From Ricinus communis (lineage: Eukaryota; Streptophyta; Magnoliopsida; Malpighiales; Euphorbiaceae): a DNA stretch of 64,000 nucleotides. Positions 1-13,093 of this stretch are shown piece after piece. Below the pieces are notes generated by a model. The model saw nothing but the letters and a program-made list of their open reading frames with translations. It was not told where the DNA came from and searched no databases. Numbering within the stretch: the stretch's first letter is position 1; each line of letters opens with the position of its first letter. The stretch is from positions 7,660,501 to 7,724,500 of the forward strand of contig NC_063265.1 of NCBI RefSeq assembly GCF_019578655.1, read 5' to 3'. The position numbers and the translations under genes are program-made.

Positions 1-383
1 ACTTGGCAGAAATTAGACAACTAGCAATTATACATCATGATGGGATGTGGTAATTAGAGGAAACATTGATGCACCAAAAAAAGAAAAGAATTAATGGGTA
101 GACCATCAAGGAACCTACTATAAGCACCACTTATATATTCACATATCATCCTCAGTATAAAGCAACAATTTATGTCTTCCATGCAGGAATCTTTTTGTGC
201 AAGTGTGCTTGTGTGTACACGTCACTTAAAATAGCTAGAGCCTACCTAGCATATCTTCACCATGAGGAAAAATGAAGAATGTTCGGCATGGAAAAATAAT
301 CTTAAAGAGATGAAATTTCATGATAAAGCATATCTTTCTTAGCATCTAAAGAAACGTCCACATAAATTCACTGAATAGTTTGA

Positions 384-2209
384 CTATGCACCGAAAGGTA
401 CCTTTGTTAACCTTTGTATTCGTGATGCTGCTGCCTCATGCACAATAACAGTGTCTGATAAAACTTCAAGGACATCCTCTACAGGTAAAGCATAGGTACT
501 GACCTGAAATTAAGAAAAGAATATAACAGTTGATCTGGTAGCTTCTTTTGAAGAAGAAAACTCAGATGACATATAAGTATAGCAGATAAATATTTGTATA
601 GAATGAATAATATAGAACTAAAATCAACATTTCCAATATCAACTCAATGAACAAAAAAAGACCAGTCTACCAACCAAACTAGATGGAATGATGGAAATTC
701 CAAATGAATCAAGCTCGAGCAATTCCACAGCCCCTGAATTAACGTTGAAAGAGTATCCCCGCACCTAAAATAATGTCGATACAAATAAGACAAGATTTCA
801 CAACAAATCATGGAAATAGCAGGGACTTGATAAATGCAGTGTTAACTCACCTTCCCAATGTATCGGCGACCTGGTGTCACGATGCTGTATCCTACCTACC
901 AGGCATCACAAGTTAAGCTCTCAAAAATAAAATTCCAACAAGCATCTCAACGAGAACATACCAAATAAATAGCAAACTAAAAGGGGAATGAAGGAACACT
1001 AGAGAGTGTTTGTAAGAGAGCTTTATTTTTTTTCCAAATAGTTCCTAAAAATTCACTCCCTAATAAAGTATGCAAAATCCGGCAAACAACAGACATAAAC
1101 ATGTTAGTGCACATGCGATCAAATACAACACAAACCGAGCATACAAGTAAACAATGATACATACCAACGTTTCAAGGCCAACCATTTTTATTTCATTCTC
1201 CAGCACAGTTTCATCCTCGACAAGCACAACATCACCAACCTGCAAACAATTACACTTTCCTCCTTCAGTGACTAATCACTAGCAGTTAACACTGGCAAGG
1301 GAGGAAAAGGGAAGAATATTTATCCAATGTTCCAAAATTGACATCGTTAACTATTAATAACACTAATTCAATGGTGGAGAAGGTAAGGAGAATAATCTTC
1401 ATACTGATCTCTTCATCTAAAGCGAAACTAGTGAGCTACATATCAAGCACAAAACATATCCTTATTCTCCCAAGAAGAAAATTTACCCGTCTAACATCCT
1501 CTAGCAGAAGTCTCTCTGATTCCCCAGAAAGCAAGTTTGGCCTGACTTCTACAACTAATACCATCCACTGAACATTAAACAAAAACCAAATTAAGTCACA
1601 AATTTCACAGGTAACTCCAAATCATTTATAAGAGTCAGTTTTCGAAGTTTCCCAATTTGAGTGAACACATTCTTCATACATAAGAACTTCCCTTCTCAAA
1701 AAATTATGAACAAGAAAAGAAAAAGGATTTTTCATTGATTTGAAGCAACTTACAGAAGCAATGTCCACCCAAATTTGAGATACAAAACCCAAATTAAGAG
1801 CAGAGTGAATACTGATCACTTGTTTTGCCAACAAATTAGATCTCCTTATCACTTGTTTACCTCTCCTCAATCCCATTTTCTCGTTCCTGTCATAAAACCT
1901 AACTAAATCTTCCTCTTCTACTCTATCCTTCAATTCAAGAATATCCAAATCAGGGGATTCAGTGTCCTTATCACTTTGCATTCTCGATTCCAACTCCAAT
2001 TCTTTTATTTCTTTCTCTCTAAACTCTAATTCACTGTAAAATTCGTTGGAATTTTTTCCGGCTCTTGTGGGTATTAAATTTAATCCGCCAATTTTTGGAC
2101 TTGAACCACGGATATTGATCGTACGAAAGCGTTTTGAAGTTGATTTGTCTGAGCTTTGTATCTGGATGGTAGAGAAGGATAGAGGAGTAGAGGAAATGCA
2201 ATCGCACAT
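384..2209 (-). CDS. PRC-barrel-like, probably plastid-targeted protein (3' end uncertain)
   Basis: Six exons can be read on the minus strand, all in phase 0 with GT-AG borders: 2209-1754, 1567-1487, 1239-1165, 895-851, 764-675 and 503 downwards. The start at 2209 (MCDCISSTPLSFS) gives a Ser/Thr-rich, basic N-terminus typical of a transit peptide. An in-frame ATG at 2350 is possible but gives a less typical leader. The region around residues 130-280 reads as repeated short beta segments (VVEVRPNLLSGE, VGDVVLVEDE, GYSIVTPGRRYIGKV, SFGISIIPSSL), matching PRC-barrel-like proteins known from cyanobacteria and plant chloroplasts. Reading through the last exon reaches TAG at 386-384 (288 aa). A donor-like GTACCT at 401 would instead join an exon outside the window, so the C-terminus is unresolved. 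The molecular role is unknown. Confidence 0.62.
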
Positions 2210-2359
2210 GCTGCAGATGGAAGAGAAAAACTCTAAATGTTTTTGTGAATTGAAAGAAACTGAAAATGGAAGCAGTTTTCTTTTCGATAAATAGTGAAAG
2301 CAGTCTGAGATTTTTCTCTTTTGAATATCAGCTAGAATTTCTAAATTCAATGAGAAAAA

Positions 2360-4280
2360 AGAAATGAAGATTAGTTTACTTGAATTAAATGAGGGTCAAA
2401 AGAATATACACAACGAGGGTAATTACTAGAAAAATAAATTTACACATGTTAATTGACCATAGGTTTATTAAAATATACCACGAGTTTGATTAATAAAACT
2501 TTAAAAGAAATTAATTAACTTTATTATATAGACCACAAGCATAATATATATATATATATATATATAATTAATTTATATTTTAATATTAAATATTAATATA
2601 TTTTATTTACTCTAAACTAATAAATATATATCCAGATAATTTTTTTTTAAATTTCTATGTACGAATGATGGTCACCATTCTACTACAAAAACATAAATTA
2701 AACAATTAAAAATATTGATAATTAACATCAATATCTCCTAGTAGACATTGAGAGTGTCTATTGGGTGGTAATATTTGAACCTTTTATGTTATTTTATAAA
2801 CATGTGCATCCGTATACCAAGAGAAGACCAAGAAAAAAAAAGAAAAAATCAACCTTTCCTTTTCATTTGAAAATTTATAACGTACGTAGTAATTACATAT
2901 TTTTTTTTATTTTAAAAGTAGTGATATAAAAATATTAACTTAAAAACTCTTTAATTATATAAAAAAAAAAAAAAACCTCTTAACATTTACATTATTGTGT
3001 ACTATGAAATTAAAGAGGTAATATCTTATGCTATGTTTGTTTTATGATCAGTCACATTTGTATGAGGCTGACACGCAATTGCTTTCCTTCAAGCACATTA
3101 GGAAAGTTTTTAATTAATAGTTTTAATTTTGCATAGCTCTTTCCTGTCTTAAAAATAACTAATAAATAAATAAAAATTATTACATTCATATAAATTAAGA
3201 TAATTATCTTTTTATTTATACATTATTGTTATTGGTTTTTATTAACCCTCTATGATATATTTGTAATAAAGTATTATTATTATTATTTTATGTTACTTCA
3301 CATGTTGCATTGTCATTACAAATAACAAAGTAATAACCATGAGGTCTTTAAGTTCAAGTATCCTATAAATTAAGTTCACAATGAAATGATAATGTGGACT
3401 TAACATCATCCATATCTTTATCCACATAACATATAAATTAGTAATGCCAACTTGTTTTTATTTGTACACTTTGGTTGAAAGTATTTAATTAGTTTAGAGA
3501 GTGAGATACTCTAAAAAGAAATTATGTATTATAAACACATAAATTAACATATTAACAAAGCATAATCCAAATAACACATATACTAACATAGAAAACAAAG
3601 CATAATCCAAAGAATTTTATTTGACATATATATCTACATATAATATGACATAATAATAATGCACTAAGTTAATTAGGACTCATTACTCAGGATAGTGTTA
3701 GGGTTTTAAAAGTGTATTAAACTAACTTAATTACTTATGGAATTAGGATTAGGATTTTATAAGTGATATTAAGGGTATTTTAGTAATTTAAAAATTCTCT
3801 CTTTTAGTTGCTTTTATATATAATAAATTTAACTTAATTTCTTATGGCCTTTTATTTGGACTTATATATATATATTGTAATCACTAATTATGTATTAAGA
3901 GTATAAATATATTAAATAAATTAAAGAATCAATATACAATTAAATTAATTATTAATTAATCTTAGTAGGATTAGGTATATATTATATTGAATTCAATAAT
4001 ATGTATTAATGATAAGACTATGTTAGAATTAGATTAATTATTAAGTAATCTTAAAAGTATTTTAGTTGGTTTAAAATTTCTTCCTCATTCATACTTCTAT
4101 ATGGATTATTATAAGATAGGATTATAGATTTAGGATTCCAAGTAATTAATATTTAGTACTTAATTAGAAAAAAAGGTATTAACTTTTAGAACCAAGGAAT
4201 TCGAATTCCAAATCCAATCTAATCCCAGAAAAGCATATTCCTGGTTCGGTCCAACAACTTGAAAAGAAAAATAAAATAAA
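2360..4280. other. AT-rich intergenic region with simple and short repeats
   Basis: No gene is visible. The stretch holds an (AT)n microsatellite near 2544-2567. An 18-bp phrase (aacaaagcataatccaaa) occurs twice, near 3555 and 3595. There is also a diverged direct duplication, around 3690-3850 and 3960-4110, built on an aagtattttagt core followed by a pyrimidine-rich block. The duplication looks like a decayed MITE-type repeat, but its ends are not clear. Confidence 0.5.
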
Positions 4281-4293
4281 ATGAAGTGACCAC

Positions 4294-4310
4294 TATAAAA
4301 ACGCCACGTG
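4294..4310 (+). promoter_or_regulatory. TATA-like box and G-box upstream of S6K
   Basis: TATAAAA lies at 4294-4300 and a palindromic G-box CACGTG at 4305-4310, inside gccacgtgg. The downstream leader is CT-rich with no ATG until the uORF, which fits a promoter and 5' leader here. G-boxes bind bZIP and bHLH factors. Having the G-box just downstream of the TATA-like box is unusual, so the TATA assignment is tentative. Confidence 0.35.
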
Positions 4311-4489
4311 GATAGAGGTCAAAATTCGGAGCATCGATCCAACAGTTGTGAGAGAAACCGGTTACGTTCACGCATCCTCCAATTTCAATTTAAGTGGCGA
4401 CGCGATACCTTCGCTTCTTTCTCTCTCTAAACACACGTTTCTCTTTTAACTTGTCTCTATCGCCCCCTCTCCTCTGCATCCTTCCCAAG

Positions 4490-5177
4490 GTACTTCATTC
4501 TTTTCCTCCCTCTAAATTTCTCCCTTATTTTACCTTCGCTCTTTTCAGTTTTCATGGTATTTTATTTTAGTTTTCTAGATCTCACTTTCTTAGATTTGTT
4601 GCAATTTGTGAGAATTAAATTGATTGTCTTTGTGGAGTGTTGGTCTGTTAGGGTTTAAGTTTTTGGATTGAAGTTTATCTAATTGTATTGAACTTTGTGT
4701 GTAAAGTTATGTTCTTTTGATCTATAACTAAAAAAGAATTTCTGTAGCAAATAAGAAAAGAAACTGCTGCAATACAAGAATTACAGATTGATAAGTAGAG
4801 CTATTAATAAACAAAAACAAAAGGTGAAAAGCTCATAAACCACCTGTACAGAATTCTAAGAAATAAAACAGTAACACATTCAAAAAACATAATTAGCATA
4901 ACTGCCTATATTTTATCTTGTCTTTCTGAAAACCCTTTTCATGATGAAAATTTGGTTTCTTTATTGTCAGTCATAATATAATAAATGGAGCCCATAAAAG
5001 CATTTTTCTTCTATTTCCCTTTGGCTGGAAGTCTTTTCTTATTTAGAAAAGGGAAAACAAAATTATAAATGGATGTGTTTTTGTAGTGTAAGTTTATTGA
5101 TAAAATGCAGAATGTAGTTTAGGGGATTTTGGCTTGATGATTTTCTTTCTTACCCTTTGTTTCTAACTGAATTTCAG
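4490..5177 (+). other. Probable 5'UTR intron of the S6K gene
   Basis: A donor-like caag|gtactt at about 4489 and an acceptor tttcag at 5172-5177 would remove this AT-rich segment and join a CT-rich leader exon (about 4330-4489) to the leader exon that contains the uORF. A leader intron is common in plant S6K-type genes. The exact borders need transcript data. Confidence 0.4.
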
Positions 5178-5195
5178 ATTGACTGATTGATCTTC

Positions 5196-5396
5196 ATGAA
5201 TTCAACAACTACTGGACCATCTACCGTTTCCTGCAAATCGGGAAACAAGAACATCTTCTTCTGGATTCTTTTCTGCCTATTGCCTAAGTTTCTCGGGACT
5301 CCTATTACATACGTTAACTTCCTTCTCATTAAGGCCATTGACAGAAGCCCATCGGCAGAACCTGTCTTTGTGACTTGCAGAGAATTCACCTTGTAG
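5196..5396 (+). CDS. uORF in the S6K 5' leader (66 codons)
   Basis: This is the only ATG I see in the inferred leader exon before the S6K start. It opens a 66-codon frame (MNSTTTGPSTVSCKS...) that ends at TAG 5394-5396, 85 bases before the S6K ATG at 5482. It contains a hydrophobic stretch (IFFWILFCLLPKFLG). Translation could lower S6K output or require reinitiation. Whether the peptide is conserved is not known to me. Confidence 0.4.
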   Translation: MNSTTTGPSTVSCKSGNKNIFFWILFCLLPKFLGTPITYVNFLLIKAIDRSPSAEPVFVTCREFTL

Positions 5397-5481
5397 CTGT
5401 TGGAAATTTGGCCAACTGCAGCATTCACGCGGACTGATATATTTAGCTATCTGCAGTTGGCATTTAAATATAGTCCCTAAC

Positions 5482-8473
<2,992 letters not shown>

Positions 8474-9018
8474 CCTGCTGTTTCTATCTTCCCAGACACA
8501 GCATGAATTTTCAGTGGTTTATACAGGAAGTCTCTACTTAATTTTGTTGCAAGAAACGCTTTGCCATCTGTCGAATTTTATTGGATATTTCTACTTTAAT
8601 TGTCGTCACGTGTGTTATTTTCTTTCACCTCTCTATTTGTCTTGTGCTTTTTTCTTATATAAACGAGGACTTCTACGTAGTAAATAACTCCTGGGTTCTG
8701 GTAATAATATTTTTAACTGTAGGAAATGTCGAACTCTTTTGGCTTTTGATTTGTGAATAGCTAATCCATTAAAGTGCAACGCTACGGCTTTTCTTTTTTC
8801 TTTTCACGGAAAAGAACGCAACCAAACGTTTCCTTTTGGTCCCATATTTATCTACTGGTTACATGGGGCTGCGTCTTTGTCCACGTATTTCTCATCAGTG
8901 GATAAATTGGTTAATGGCATGTGGCAGAAGATCGGCTTCTGCTGACGCTTAAATTCAATTTTTTGACAAACTGCTTTGAGCTTAACTGCCTAAAAGCTTC
9001 AATTTCAAGTAGCCGGGG

Positions 9019-11364
9019 ATGGCTTCTCTACTCTCTCCAACAGCTGCCACAATTCAATTGTATCCTAAAATTCTTTGCTTTTCCGCTTCGAAGCCTACCT
9101 TTACTTTCCATCATAATCTACAGTCTTTCTCTAACCGTTTGAAAGATAACCCAGGAAGATGCAATTGCAATAGATTTCTTGGTGAAATCGCAGATGATTT
9201 ATTACAAAACACTCTTCACCTTGACCACATCCCTGTCATTCAATCTGGGTTGGTGCAGTTCCAGAGCATTACTGAGGAATTATCAGAGTTTCAAAAATGG
9301 GGATTCTTAATTTTTGCTGGGTTGACATGGATTTACTTAACTGCAAGGCCAGGTGTTCTAGTAGGCGCTATTGATGCTTATCTTCTGGCTCCTTTGCAAC
9401 TGGGTTTGGCTAGTTTGAGTGGGAGGCGGGGTTTGAAGAGTAGTGATTTTGTGCTTGGGAATAAATTGGGAGAAGGGTCTTTTGGCGTTGTGTACTCTGG
9501 GGTATTTGTTCCAAACAATGTTGCTGAAGAAAAGAGAACGAAGAGTAGGGGAAGAGAAAAAGCACTGGACTTGGATGGGAGATTCAAAGAAAAGGTTATT
9601 CTGAAAAAGGTAGATTTGTGAGACTCCGTCATCTTTTTATTTCTTTCCATCGATGATTACAACCAGATTGTTCATCTTCCCTATCCATTCCCAAATACAT
9701 GCCCAATTTTGTTCTTGTAGTTGGGTAGTTCAACAAGCCCGTCTAGCTTGGGTTCGAGCCCCACGGTGGGCGTCTTGATCTAGCCCGTCTAGCTCAGTCG
9801 GTAGAGCGCAAGGCTCTTAACCTTGTGGTCGTGGGTTCGAGCCCCACGGTGGGCGTCTTGATCTAGCCCGTCTAGCTCAGTCGGTAGAGCGCAAGGCTCT
9901 TAACCTTGTGGTCGTGGGTTCGAGCCCCACGGTGGGCGTCTTGACGTTTTTTTCCTCATAGGGACCAAAGGGTCACCGACCCTTTTAATCTCATTCTCTT
10001 TGATGAGTTTTTTGTCTTGTTATCCGTTCTCTTGCCTGTTTGAATTGATTATTCATTAGTGGGAATATGCAGGTGAAAGTTGGAATAAAAGGGGCCGAAG
10101 AATTTGGTGAAGTTGAGGAGTGGTTTAATTATAGGATGTCAAGAGCAGCACCTGAAACATGTGCTAAGTTCCTCGGAAGTTTTGTTGCTGAGAAAACAAA
10201 TACACAGTTTACACAGGGTGTAAAATGGCTTGTCTGGAAATTTGAGGTACTCGCACCATTGTTGAAATTCTCTCAATACATTTAATTTACTATTGAAAGA
10301 TGTCTCTTTATCTACTATATATGCTCCTTCATTTTGGTCAAATGTTACTTGAGAGGATGCGCCAACCAACTTTCCCTGCGCTAACTGTAGGGGATATCCA
10401 ATGTGACAGGGCGATCGAAATCTTGCTGATTACATGAAAGATCGGAACTTTCCTTTTAATTTGGAGTCTGTAATGTTTGGACGGGTCTTGCAAGGAGTAG
10501 ATTCTATGGAACGAAATGCATTGATCATCAAGCAAATAATGCGCCAAATTATTACTTCACTTAGAAAGATGCATGACACGGGAATTGTTCACCGGGATGT
10601 AAAGCCAGCCAACTTGGTTGTGACAAAGAAAGGGCAGATCAAGCTCATAGATTTTGGAGCAGCTACTGACCTTCGAATAGGCAAGAACTATGTACCAAAT
10701 ATTACTCTGCTGGACCCTGACTATTGTCCACCTGAACTATATGTGCTCCCAGAGGAGACACCAGTTCCTCCCCCCGAGCCCATTGCTGCTTTGCTTTCTC
10801 CAATTCTGTGGCAGGTACCAAAGGCCTAATCTATTTTGCTTATTTTATTTGAAATCAAAATCTTATCCGATTTTTGTTGCTTTGGGAGGTAAATTGGAAG
10901 TATTTCATAAGTACGAAAATTGGGGTGCTGATCATTTTGATTGTCTAAATTTTATTTAAGCATAACGCATATACTCATTGAAAGTGCTTAAATAAAGTTC
11001 GAAATTTCTGTGGCAGCTGAACAGTCCTGATCTATTTGATATGTATTCTGCTGGAATTGTACTCTTGCAAATGGCGATACCAACCTTAAGGTCTATTGGA
11101 GGCTTAAAGAATTTCAATGCAGAAATAAAGACAGTTGAATATGACTTGAATCGATGGAGGAAATACACTCGATTGAGACCTGATTTAACAATTCTTGACC
11201 TCGATTCAGGTAGAGGGTGGGATCTAGCTACAAAACTTATATCAGAAAGAGGCAACTCATTCAGGGGCCGTTTATCAGCTGCTGCTGCTCTGAGGCATCC
11301 TTATTTTTTGTTGGGTGGTGATCAGGCAGCTGCAGTCCTTTCAAAGTTGACTTTAACTAAATAG
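9019..11364 (+). CDS. STN8: Thylakoid serine/threonine kinase STN8 (PSII core phosphorylation)
   Basis: Four exons give 505 aa: 9019-9609, 10073-10246, 10410-10814, 11017-11364. STN8 phosphorylates photosystem II core subunits in the thylakoid membrane. The first 60 or so residues are a Ser/Thr-rich transit peptide. A hydrophobic segment (about 94-127, [14 protein letters not shown]...) fits the single thylakoid membrane span. The kinase domain shows [10 protein letters not shown] (150-159), the VILKK lysine, HRDVKPAN (H316-R317-D318) and DFG (D336). The C-terminus stops at VLSKLTLTK without the longer tail of STN7, and the text around [11 protein letters not shown] is STN8-like rather than STN7-like. 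Intron 1 contains a tRNA-Lys array on the same strand. The neighbouring mannanase matches the Arabidopsis order STN8-MAN6. Confidence 0.95.
9737..9772 (+). pseudogene. Truncated tRNA-Lys copy (36 of 73 bases)
   Basis: The 5' eleven bases of the tRNA (gcccgtctagc) join directly to the T-arm and 3' acceptor strand (ttgggttcgagcc... to ggtgggcg). An internal deletion of 37 bases removes most of the D-arm and the whole anticodon arm. The B box survives and the A box is broken. It is followed by the same tcttgatcta spacer as the intact copies and preceded by CAACAA, the kind of upstream CAA motif seen at plant tRNA genes. Confidence 0.88.
9783..9855 (+). tRNA. trnK-CTT: tRNA-Lys(CTT), copy 1
   Basis: A complete 73-base cytosolic-type tRNA. 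The acceptor ends GCCCGTC and GGTGGGC pair allowing a wobble, G73 is the discriminator base, the D-arm is AGCTCAGTCGGTAGAGC, the anticodon stem CAAGG/CCTTG holds loop CTCTTAA with anticodon CTT at 9816-9818, and the T-arm is GTGGGTTCGAGCCCCAC. A box and B box are intact. There is no run of four or more Ts before the next copy, so it may be transcribed together with copy 2. Confidence 0.95.
9866..9938 (+). tRNA. trnK-CTT: tRNA-Lys(CTT), copy 2
   Basis: Identical in sequence to the preceding copy over all 73 bases. The two lie in an 83-bp tandem unit (tRNA plus the spacer tcttgatcta), which points to a recent duplication or gene conversion. The only T run that could terminate RNA polymerase III follows this copy at 9947-9953. 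Confidence 0.95.
9947..9953 (+). terminator. Pol III T-run terminator after the tRNA array
   Basis: Seven consecutive Ts start nine bases after the second intact tRNA. No such run separates the array members, which suggests one shared termination site. Confidence 0.7.
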
Positions 11365-13093
11365 TAACCTGTAACTGGTGATAACAGTCCCTATTCTCCC
11401 CCTCTACTTTTCCTTTCAGCTTCCATTTCTGCTTTACTCATAATTCTCATAGGACTCTCTGCTAACTATATCAGGCCCACCGTATATCATACTGAAGGTA
11501 ACTGATTGGTGTACTCCAAATTCTCAAGCATTACATTGAATTGGCAGTCTGTTAAACCCCGTTTCTCTGGACATTTATCAAGTGATTTCTCTATCAGGCA
11601 TCTATGCAGTCACTAGCATCATTCAGTGTTGTCTTGTTTCAAGTATTACCTTCCCACTGAAGAATAATTCATTTTATAGTTTTGCTGCTATCCTAGGTTA
11701 TAGGAGCTTTTGGGTTTGCCTTCGAGGTAATCTTGTCTTCAAAGCCTGACAGACTTCTCTTCGGACTTCTTAAACAAGTCAAGTTATGAGCTAAAGCTAC
11801 TGCTTCCTGTTTGACTGAATGACAACAATATGGAAGAGGCCCATTAATATGAAAGGCTATATGAGCTAATTTGTTTATGGCAGCACCTGAGTTGCCTGCA
11901 GAGAGCTCTGTTGCACTGGATATGGCTTTTGGAAAGGGGTCGCAATTGAAGGTTACCATTCAATTCTTTGATAAGATCTCTCTGTATGCTTTTTAGGGAA
12001 TCTATAGTACCTTGCTCGAGTAACAAAGAACAATTGATTCGTTATCCAATTATTTATTAACAGCTATATATTCTTTTTGAGAGTTTGCTAACAGAGATGA
12101 TGTGCATGTAGAATGTAGCATCAACTTTAAAGACACAGAAAATGGACCACATAAGATAGTATCATTTTTGGAAATCCCTTGACTTGCCATTTTAACAGCT
12201 AAGAGTGAAAAAAGCTGCACAGCCCTTCTCAGTCCCCATGCATTACAGTTGCGGAGGATGCATGGTGCTATCCGGATAAGGATTTAAGCCAGCATCCGGT
12301 GAATTTGAGCCATTCTCTTCATGATTGCTACTTCTTGAGGGTGTTAGTGAAGCACACCAGGTAGCTAAGAGTAGTACTTCATATATTCCTCCGACCCCTT
12401 TCCCTTAAGAGTAGTGCTTTACATATTTCCTCCAGATCCTTATCTCACCATGTTCCTGCTTCGTTAGAAGCTTGAGTTTTAGAGAATGAACTCCAAGAAT
12501 AATTGTACCTATCTACCAAATTAGAATTCCACCATGTTAGCTCCAGAGTGAACATCCATTAACACATAACTAGCTTTTCCATTTACTCTTCATCTGGAGA
12601 AATGTGATCCTGATTCCTGACAAGGAGTTTTTTGGTTATTGATATAATGAAATCGGTTTGCTGAGTTTGACCCTATAAATCTATCCATCAATTATTCCAT
12701 TTTTATTTGACAGTATGATAGGATCATTAGCTTGTGGAGTGAGTGAAGGGAAATGATATGTTTTAATATTATCATACTATTCCAAATAAATAAAGAAGTT
12801 CATAGTATATCTTTTCATATAATATAATAGGAAAAAACTTCCAGGGATATCACATTATTTCATGTACTTTTTTCATCTATTTATCAATCGAAAGTGCAAG
12901 TACAAATAGAAAAAAAAAGCTTCATTATGTACGTATATAGACACACCATTGAAATGGCAAATAGTCCATCAAACAAAGGTTTGTAGCAATTTTTTCTGCT
13001 TATATTTTAGATCTTAGGAACAGCCAAGTTAATATTATTGTAATAACTCCGTCGAGTCTTTCTTCCCTTTCTTCTGTGAGTGTTCAAGTAATT
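11365..13093. other. Convergent 3' regions of STN8 and the mannanase gene
   Basis: No further gene is supported. The left part is presumably STN8 3'UTR and the right end the mannanase 3'UTR. A small tandem duplication of about 40 bp (taagagtagt... at 12366 and 12406) is visible. The open frames here are short and unlike known proteins. Confidence 0.5.

Noticed and set aside
11693..11959. Minus-strand frame of 88 codons downstream of STN8
   Set aside because: It has no similarity I recognise, no splice or start context, and lies in likely 3'UTR.
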